From the NCBI GenBank assembly GCA_900554255.1, contig USGN01000042.1, positions 1-9,038 on the forward strand: a stretch of DNA of 9,038 nt, given 5' to 3'. Positions 1 to 4,597 of this stretch are shown here, piece after piece (the first letter of the stretch is position 1; every line of letters starts with the position of its first letter). This DNA is from an uncultured Collinsella sp. (GTDB lineage Bacteria > Actinomycetota > Coriobacteriia > Coriobacteriales > Coriobacteriaceae). A model generated the notes under the pieces. The model worked only from the letters and a program-made list of their open reading frames with translations, was not told where the DNA came from and did not search any database. Made by a program: the position numbers and the translations under genes.

Positions 1-116
1 TTGAGCGCACTTGCAAGCTTGGGGGCCGAGATAACGAGCGAGAAGATGCCGTCGGCGATCTCCTGGTTCGAGACGACCTCGAAGTCGTGCATGCGTGCAG
101 TGGAAGGTGTGGGCAT
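1..116 (-). CDS. pyrK: PyrK, dihydroorotate dehydrogenase electron-transfer subunit (5' end only)
   Basis: Only the first 38 codons lie in the window; the gene runs off the left edge. The translation begins MPTPSTARMHDFEVVSNQEI and continues with a segment of the type ADGIFSLVISAPKLA. This matches the start of the FAD-binding ferredoxin-reductase-like domain of PyrK proteins, which open with a beta strand of the form 'VVSNEEIA.GI..L.L.AP.IA'. In the family, PyrK carries FAD and a 2Fe-2S cluster and passes electrons from class 1B dihydroorotate dehydrogenase (PyrD) to NAD+. The ATG at 116 is chosen because GGAG (125-122) sits 5 nt upstream; a second ATG at 92 has no such site. It lies 92 bp after pyrC on the same strand, as expected for a pyrC-pyrK-pyrD operon. 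The identification rests on a short N-terminus plus context. Confidence 0.8.
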   Translation of the reverse strand, partial: MPTPSTARMHDFEVVSNQEIADGIFSLVISAPKLASAL

Positions 117-157
117 AGACGCTCCAATCCCCCATGCGGTTGCATGGTTCAGGCGAA

Positions 158-188
158 CAGAAAGCGCGGCACCGCAAGGGCACCGCGC
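158..188 (-). terminator. Hairpin between pyrC and pyrK, weak terminator or processing site
   Basis: Read on the minus strand, GCGCGGTGCC (188-179) pairs with GGTGCCGCGC (173-164) over 10 bp around a 5-nt loop (CTTGC). Two of the pairs are G-U wobbles, which become C-A mismatches on the plus strand, so the structure favours the pyr transcript. It is followed by the weak T-run TTTCTG (163-158). It could partly terminate the operon before pyrK, or act as a processing or stability element. A small 6-bp hairpin (CCATGC/GCATGG, 132-147) lies just upstream of the pyrK ribosome binding site. Confidence 0.45.
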
Positions 189-208
189 ACAAAAGCGATA
201 AGGCTATG

Positions 209-1498
209 CTAGCAGATGCAGCCGTCGGCGAGCGTCTGCTTACCGCCGACAAACACATCGGTGGCACGACCGGTGAGCGTGCGGCCGGCGAAACCGGAGT
301 TCTCGGCGCGCGACTCGTAACCGTCCTCGCCGACCGTCCAGGTGGCGGACGCGTCGAACACGGTCAGGTCGGCAACGGATCCCGCCTTGACCTGAACCTG
401 GTCGAGGCCCAGGATCTCACGCGGCTTGATGGCCATGAGCTCGACCATACGGCCCATGCTCATCTTGCCCGTGTTGACCAGCTCGGTGAGCACGAGCGAC
501 AGCGAGGTCTCGAGACCGATCATGCCAAAGGGCGCAAGCTCGAACTCGCGGGCCTTCTCCCACGGGGTGTGGGGAGCGTGATCGGTGACGATAACGTCGA
601 CGGTGCCGTCGATGACGCCCTGACGGATGGCCTCGGCATCCTCCTCGGTACGCAGCGGCGGGTTGACCTTGAGCGAGGTGTTGTAGGTCTCGTCTAGATC
701 GTTCTCGGTCAGGAACATGTGGTGCGGGGTGGCCTCGCAGGTAACCTGAACGCCAGCGGCCTTGCCGGCACGCACGATCTCCAGGCCATGGGCGGTGGAG
801 ATGTGCTGGATGTGCAGCTTGGCACCGGTCAGCTTGGCGATCTCGATATCGCGAGCGATCTGCAGCTCCTCGCCTGCCGCCGGCCAGCCCTCGAGGGCCA
901 GACGAGTAGAGACCTTGCCCTCGTTGATCTGGCCGTGACCGACCAGGTCCTCGTCCTGGCAATGGCTCATAAAGACCTTGCCGAACATCTTGCCGTAGTC
1001 CATGCAGCGACGGAGCATACCAGCACCCTGCACGCCGCGACCGTCGTCGGTGAAGGCGACGGCGCCGTGGGCGACCATATCGCCCATCTCGGACATGGCC
1101 TCGCCCTTAAGACCGCGGGTCATGGCGCCAGAAGGATAGACACGGCAGTGGCCGACCTCGGCAGCGCGGGACTTGACGAACTCAACGACGGTACCGTTAT
1201 CGGTAACGGGGTCGGTGTTGGGCATGGCGCACACGCCGGTGAAGCCGCCCTTGGCAGCTGCGCGGGTGCCGCTCTCGATGTCCTCTTTGACCTCGTAGCC
1301 GGGCTCGCGAAGGTGAACGTGCATATCCACCAGGCCGGGGACGAGGTACTTGCCGGAAAGGTCGCGGACCTCGGCTCCCTCGGCGGCGAGGTTCTCGCCG
1401 ACCTCGGCGATCTTGTCGCCGTCAATCAGGACGTCAACGACACCGTCAAGCTCGACGGACGGGTCGACGACGTGGGCATTCTTAAGAAGCAAGGCCAT
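209..1498 (-). CDS. pyrC: Dihydroorotase, class I zinc amidohydrolase
   Basis: 429 residues, the usual length for type I bacterial dihydroorotase, which cyclises N-carbamoyl-L-aspartate to L-dihydroorotate in the cytoplasm (third step of de novo UMP synthesis). Visible motifs: GLVDMHVHLREPG (residues 55-67, metal ligands H60 and H62 and substrate Arg64), MPNTDP (92-97), FTDDGRG around the metal-binding Asp151, SHC with His179, HIQHIS with His232, and VTDHAPH (305-310, catalytic Asp306). The spacing agrees with the Bacillus anthracis-type enzyme, which uses Asp instead of a carboxylated Lys. The reading frame is open further upstream, but the ATG at 1498 is chosen because GGAGGT (1511-1506) sits 7 nt before it and the protein then begins MALLLKNAHVVDP, as in the family. 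The gene overlaps the end of pyrB by 17 bp, suggesting translational coupling. The stop is TAG. Confidence 0.97.
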   Translation of the reverse strand: MALLLKNAHVVDPSVELDGVVDVLIDGDKIAEVGENLAAEGAEVRDLSGKYLVPGLVDMHVHLREPGYEVKEDIESGTRAAAKGGFTGVCAMPNTDPVTDNGTVVEFVKSRAAEVGHCRVYPSGAMTRGLKGEAMSEMGDMVAHGAVAFTDDGRGVQGAGMLRRCMDYGKMFGKVFMSHCQDEDLVGHGQINEGKVSTRLALEGWPAAGEELQIARDIEIAKLTGAKLHIQHISTAHGLEIVRAGKAAGVQVTCEATPHHMFLTENDLDETYNTSLKVNPPLRTEEDAEAIRQGVIDGTVDVIVTDHAPHTPWEKAREFELAPFGMIGLETSLSLVLTELVNTGKMSMGRMVELMAIKPREILGLDQVQVKAGSVADLTVFDASATWTVGEDGYESRAENSGFAGRTLTGRATDVFVGGKQTLADGCIC

Positions 1499-2426
1499 TA
1501 TCGGCACCTCCAAGCAGCAGATACAGGATAGCCATACGCACGCAGATACCGGCGTAGACCTGCTCCAGGATGACGGAGCGTTGCGGGTGGTCGGCCATAT
1601 AGGAGTCGAACTCGACGCCGCGGTTGATGGGACCCGGGTGGCAGATGATCGCATCGGGCTTCATGAGCTTCTCGCGGTCCTTGGTCAGGCCGAAGAGCCT
1701 GTGGTACTCACGAATGGTCGGGAACGGGGCACCCTCGAGGCGCTCCTGCTGCACGCGCAGCATGTAGACGACGTCCAGCTCGGGCAGGACGGAATCGAGG
1801 TCGCTCGTCACGTGGTCGCAGCCCAGAACCTCGGGCGCCGGCGGCAGCAGCGTGCCGGGGGCGACGGCGTAGGTCTCGCAGCCCATGATCTTCAACGCGG
1901 GGATCAGCGAGCCGCAAACGCGGGAGTGGGCGATGTCGCCGACGACAGCGACCTTCAGACCGTGGAAGTCACCCTTGTGCTCCCAGATGGTGTACAGGTC
2001 GAGCAGGGCCTGCGTGGGATGGTTGTGCTTGCCGTCACCGGCGCAGATGACGCTCGCGGGCGAGTTCTGCGTGACGATGTAGGGAGCGCCGGCGTGCTTA
2101 TCACGCACGACGATACAGTCGATCTTATAGGCGTTGAGGGTCTCGACGGTGTCGACAAGGCTCTCGCCCTTGACCGTGGAGGTCGAGGAGCCGCCAAAGT
2201 TGAGGCTGTCGGCCGAAAGACGCTTCTCGGCGAGCTCGAAGGAGCTGCGGGTACGCGTCGAAGGCTCGTTGAACATGTTGACGATGGTCTTGCCCTTGAG
2301 CGTGGGGACCTTCTTGATGGCACGCTCGTTGACCTCGGAGAACGCCTTGGCGGTCTCGAGGATGAGCTTGATGTCCTCTTCGGAGTACTCGGTAATGTCG
2401 ATCAGGTGCTTATGGTTGAACGCCAC
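1482..2426 (-). CDS. pyrB: Aspartate carbamoyltransferase catalytic chain
   Basis: 314 residues from the chosen start, close to the family's usual 305-310. It condenses carbamoyl phosphate with L-aspartate, the committed step of pyrimidine synthesis. Carbamoyl-phosphate-binding STRTR is at 56-60, the mobile-loop lysine in STVKGES at Lys87, HPTQALLDLY at 136-145, the aspartate-domain DIAHSRV at 164-170, and HPGPINRG at 263-270. No pyrI-like regulatory chain is encoded nearby. Start choice: an in-frame GTG at 2438 overlaps the pyrR stop, but it abuts GGGAG with no spacing. The GTG at 2426 instead lies downstream of a full GGAGGTGA Shine-Dalgarno sequence and gives MAFNHKHLID, so it is preferred. 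With this start the gene begins 4 nt after the pyrR stop. The Shine-Dalgarno sequence is embedded in the last pyrR codons, implying coupled translation. Confidence 0.96.
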   Translation of the reverse strand: MAFNHKHLIDITEYSEEDIKLILETAKAFSEVNERAIKKVPTLKGKTIVNMFNEPSTRTRSSFELAEKRLSADSLNFGGSSTSTVKGESLVDTVETLNAYKIDCIVVRDKHAGAPYIVTQNSPASVICAGDGKHNHPTQALLDLYTIWEHKGDFHGLKVAVVGDIAHSRVCGSLIPALKIMGCETYAVAPGTLLPPAPEVLGCDHVTSDLDSVLPELDVVYMLRVQQERLEGAPFPTIREYHRLFGLTKDREKLMKPDAIICHPGPINRGVEFDSYMADHPQRSVILEQVYAGICVRMAILYLLLGGADNGLAS

Positions 2427-2430
2427 GGTA

Positions 2431-3027
<597 letters not shown>

Positions 3028-3054
3028 TCACATGTCTTGACTGCTGACACAGTC

Positions 3055-3095
3055 AAAAAAATAGATGCCCGACCGCTCAAAGCGGACCAGACACC
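3055..3095 (-). terminator. Intrinsic terminator in the pyr leader (attenuator)
   Basis: On the minus strand GGTGTCTGG (3095-3087) pairs over 9 positions, including four G-U wobbles, with TCGGGCATC (3072-3064). After a one-base bulge the stem continues with CCGCT/AGCGG (3085-3081 / 3077-3073) closing a TTG loop. TATTTTTTT (3063-3055) follows. This is a full intrinsic terminator located 40 bp upstream of the pyrR start codon, so it must be bypassed for the operon to be expressed. Its 5' arm overlaps the 3' arm of the antiterminator helix (3089-3099). Confidence 0.8.
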
Positions 3096-3144
3096 CACAG
3101 GAAGGGCTGCTCTTTGGCAGCAATGTAATTCCATGTGGGTATCT
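3089..3144 (-). promoter_or_regulatory. pyr leader antiterminator helix
   Basis: On the minus strand AGATACCCACA (3144-3134) is complementary to TGTGGGTGTCT (3099-3089) over 11 positions with one wobble pair. A further small hairpin, GCTGC/GCAGC with loop CAAAGA, lies between the arms. Because the 3' arm uses bases 3089-3095 of the terminator stem, this helix and the terminator cannot coexist. This is the expected ON state of a PyrR-type attenuator, deduced from base pairing only. Confidence 0.65.
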
Positions 3145-3160
3145 CGTACCCCTTTAATGG
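3131..3160 (-). promoter_or_regulatory. Candidate PyrR-binding anti-antiterminator hairpin
   Basis: On the minus strand GGGTA (3151-3147) pairs with TACCC (3141-3137) around the loop CGAGA. A lower stem CCAT (3160-3157) / ATGG (3134-3131) is separated from it by a purine-rich internal loop (AAAG on the 5' side, CA on the 3' side). A two-part stem with a purine-rich 5' internal loop and a GAGA-containing terminal loop resembles the Bacillus PyrR binding loop. It is not an exact match to that consensus. It sequesters the 5' arm of the antiterminator (3144-3134), so PyrR binding here would release the terminator. Confidence 0.55.
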
Positions 3161-3169
3161 CCAAGGCAT

Positions 3170-3203
3170 AGTGTAGCCAACCTCGGGCTCAAATGCGAGT
3201 ATA
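3170..3203 (-). promoter_or_regulatory. Possible pyr operon promoter region
   Basis: Two -10-like hexamers are visible on the minus strand: TATACT (3203-3198) and TACACT (3175-3170). Use of TACACT would start RNA just before the leader hairpin at 3160. Neither has a good -35 box at 16-18 bp; a TTGACT (3215-3210) is misplaced for both. Some promoter must lie between here and the divergent rpmB promoters, but the exact choice is uncertain. Confidence 0.3.
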
Positions 3204-3265
3204 AATACTAGTCAATCCGTAAACGGAGCCAATCGCTCCATAAACCTATATATATTTGTGGGACG

Positions 3266-3297
3266 AGCTTGAAAACCTTGGTTCGAGCTGGCATAAT
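3266..3297 (+). promoter_or_regulatory. Candidate upstream promoter for rpmB, with overlapping inverted repeat
   Basis: TTGAAA (3269-3274) and CATAAT (3292-3297) are separated by exactly 17 bp, a good sigma-70-type promoter on the plus strand. An inverted repeat AGCTTGAA (3266-3273) / TTCGAGCT (3282-3289), with one mismatch and 8 bp between arms, covers the -35 box and half the spacer. It could be an operator. A transcript from here would carry a leader of about 160 nt before rpmB. Confidence 0.45.
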
Positions 3298-3368
3298 CCC
3301 CCCTGCTGCACGTAAATCGGATCTACGTCCAGGGCCGTAGCGTGGGCACTATCGCCAAAAGAGAAATA

Positions 3369-3412
3369 TCTCTGTGTAGATTGCGCACAGAGACATGCTT
3401 CTGTGCTATAGT
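3369..3412 (+). promoter_or_regulatory. Proximal rpmB promoter with alternating CTGTG/CACAG inverted repeats
   Basis: TATAGT (3407-3412) preceded by TG at 3404-3405 gives an extended -10 element. TTGCGC (3381-3386) is a weak -35 with a 20-bp spacer. TCTCTGTG (3369-3376), CACAGAGA (3386-3393) and TCTGTGC (3400-3406) form two overlapping inverted repeats that share the middle element, at the -10/-35 position. This could be a regulator site or alternative RNA hairpins in a transcript from the upstream promoter. Confidence 0.45.
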
Positions 3413-3466
3413 TCAGGCTTGTTTGTTAACGCGACATGTTCGTTTGTCGCCCAAGGAGGGTCAGTT

Positions 3467-3655
3467 ATGTCCAAAGTTTGCGAAGTTTGCGGTAAGCACC
3501 CCGTTGCCGGTCGCTCCATCAGCCACTCTCACCGCGTCACCAACCGTAAGTTCCGCCCCAACATCCAGCGCGTCTACGTCGTCGTCGATGGTCACCGTCG
3601 CAAGATGAACGTTTGCTCCACCTGCCTCAAGTCCGGCAAGGTTGCGCGCTCCTAA
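3467..3655 (+). CDS. rpmB: 50S ribosomal protein L28 (zinc-binding form)
   Basis: 62 residues, matching the short bacterial L28 proteins. It begins MSKVCEVCGK, with the HPVAGRSISHSHRVTNRKFRPN stretch typical of L28 spread over residues 11-32. It binds 23S rRNA in the large subunit. Cys5-x-x-Cys8 and Cys50-x-x-Cys53 form two CxxC pairs, the zinc-containing (C+) version of the protein. In actinobacteria, zinc-free paralogues are often induced by zinc starvation, but none is seen here. The frame is open upstream, but the ATG at 3467 is preceded by AAGGAGGG (3453-3460) with ideal spacing. It is transcribed alone, divergently from the pyr operon, and ends in a strong terminator at 3728. Confidence 0.97.
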   Translation: MSKVCEVCGKHPVAGRSISHSHRVTNRKFRPNIQRVYVVVDGHRRKMNVCSTCLKSGKVARS

Positions 3656-3727
3656 ATAAGGTCTTACCAACAAGTACCTCGGACTCTCCGGGTCAAAGAC
3701 CTCGCGTTCATATAGAACTTACCAAAG

Positions 3728-3756
3728 GCGCCCTCCCCTACGGAGGGCGCTTTTTT
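3728..3756 (+). terminator. Intrinsic terminator of rpmB
   Basis: GCGCCCTCC (3728-3736) and GGAGGGCGC (3742-3750) form a perfect 9-bp stem with a 5-nt loop, followed by six T residues (3751-3756). It lies 73 bp after the rpmB stop. Confidence 0.93.
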
Positions 3757-3757
3757 G

Positions 3758-3790
3758 CACTCATTGGGGACACACTCATTGGGGACAGAC
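3758..3790. repeat. Tandem 15-bp repeat bordering the RAYT remnant (left side)
   Basis: CACTCATTGGGGACA occurs twice head to tail with no gap (3758-3772 and 3773-3787). The second copy continues with GAC. The 18-bp unit at 3773-3790 recurs inverted at 4396-4413 (17 of 18 matches) and 4429-4446 (16 of 18), so the transposase remnant sits between related inverted repeats. Confidence 0.85.
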
Positions 3791-3833
3791 ATGAAGCACG
3801 CATGCGACGCACTGACTGGCTCCGGCCCCTGCC

Positions 3834-4334
3834 TCACGCCGCATCCTTCCAGCCTGCAGTTGCCTTGGTCACGCTTGTAGCGCCGATGCCGGTGATACGG
3901 GCAATTTGCTTGACCGTGAGATGCGCCCGCCTAAGCCTCAGCAGACACGCATCGCGTTCGGGGCGTGGCAGGGCTTTGAGCAGTGCAGGATCTATGCTCG
4001 GCAGAACTTCGCGCGCAACGGAAAGGGCCTCCTCATCGGGGATCCGCCGGCGTGGAAGAACCTCCATTGACCAGATGCGCCCGGCAACTTCCTCGAGATG
4101 CTCGCAATAGCAACGGGAGCCACCGACAATATCGAGCATAGGGGCCGCATCACAGATGTCAAAGGGATCGTAGCCCAGCTGATATGCCTTGTAACTTGAC
4201 CAGCGGTACGCCTCAAGCGAGTCGAGCACACCTTTCACGGGATTGAGATGGATATAATCGAGCAGCTGCACTGCCTGCGTGTCCAACTCAACCGCGACCC
4301 GCGAATAGCGATTGTCGAAATGCCTGCAATCTAT
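3834..4334 (-). pseudogene. REP-associated tyrosine transposase (RAYT, IS200-like), 5'-truncated remnant
   Basis: On the minus strand the conceptual translation contains LLDYIHLNPVKG followed by YRWSSYKAY, the hallmark of the C-terminal half of RAYT/IS200-like (Y1) transposases. It ends in a helix-turn-helix-like tail (LTVKQIARITGIGATSVTKA). Family-like sequence also extends upstream of any start codon (HFDNRYSRVAVEL, up to 4322), and an in-frame TAA lies at 4337-4335. The N-terminal part that would hold the HUH metal-binding motif and catalytic tyrosine is absent. No Shine-Dalgarno sequence precedes the only candidate start, a TTG at 4286. The element is therefore not able to act on its own; it could only have been mobilised by an intact relative elsewhere. 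It is flanked by ATTGGGGAC-type repeats, as expected for a RAYT and its REP sequences. Confidence 0.8.
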
Positions 4335-4340
4335 TTATAA

Positions 4341-4449
4341 CCAATGAGCAATGAGCGGCAATAACAGGCCCAGAACGGCAAAATGGCAAAACGATGTCTG
4401 TCCCAAATGAGTGAAAGCACTCATGTAAGTCCGTCCCCAATGAGCGGGG
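4341..4449. repeat. REP-like palindromic repeat cluster (right side of RAYT remnant)
   Basis: GTCTGTCCCAAATGAGTG (4396-4413) and GTCCGTCCCCAATGAGCG (4429-4446) are inverted copies of the 18-bp unit at 3773-3790. Between them ATGAGTG (4407-4413) and CACTCAT (4418-4424) form a perfect 7-bp hairpin with loop AAAG. CCCC/GGGG (4435-4438 / 4446-4449) closes a second small hairpin. A short tandem AATGAGC pair (4343-4356) next to the break in the transposase frame looks like a further repeat fragment. Confidence 0.75.
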
Positions 4450-4480
4450 CGATGCAGCAGGCAGATAGTTTTAGTTAAAG

Positions 4481-4500
4481 CGGTTCATTTTATTGAAGCG
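4481..4500. promoter_or_regulatory. Inverted repeat upstream of adhE, possible operator
   Basis: CGGTTCA (4481-4487) and TGAAGCG (4494-4500) are inverted copies with one mismatch and a 6-bp AT-rich centre (TTTTAT). The same stretch also contains a near direct repeat, TTTTAGTTAAAGCG (4469-4482) and TTTTATTGAAGCG (4488-4500). It lies about 50 bp upstream of the adhE -10 element. It does not match the usual Rex consensus (TTGTGAA-N4-TTCACAA), so the regulator, if any, is unknown. Confidence 0.35.
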
Positions 4501-4548
4501 TTTTAGTGTGCCTTTTACAGGAATCTTACCGTTCGCCGAATAATTTCT

Positions 4549-4557
4549 TGCTATCAT
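4549..4557 (+). promoter_or_regulatory. Extended -10 promoter element of adhE
   Basis: TGCTATCAT (4549-4557) is an extended -10 element located 40 bp upstream of the adhE ATG. No convincing -35 box is seen at the normal distance. It would give a leader of roughly 34 nt carrying AAGGAG (4586-4591), 6 nt before the start codon. Confidence 0.5.
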
Positions 4558-4597
4558 GCAAGGCGTAGGGTAAATCTCCGATCGCAAGGAGACACAA

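Noticed and set aside
1499..1654. 52-codon N-terminal extension of pyrC
   Set aside because: It lies inside pyrB in another frame, its translation is Ser/Arg/Pro-rich without homology to dihydroorotase, and the ATG at 1498 has a perfect ribosome binding site.
3342..3608. Plus-strand frame overlapping the rpmB leader and gene
   Set aside because: It is out of frame with rpmB, starts without a Shine-Dalgarno sequence, and reads through L28 in the wrong frame.
3834..4286. Functional standalone 150-residue protein gene
   Set aside because: Homology continues upstream of the TTG start, there is no ribosome binding site, and the catalytic half is missing, so it is a pseudogene remnant.
3758..4449. 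CRISPR array or phage attachment site from the repeated CACTCATTGGGGACA units
   Set aside because: There are only four related copies, two in tandem with no spacer and two inverted, without cas genes, integrase or tRNA. The RAYT remnant explains them as REP-type repeats.
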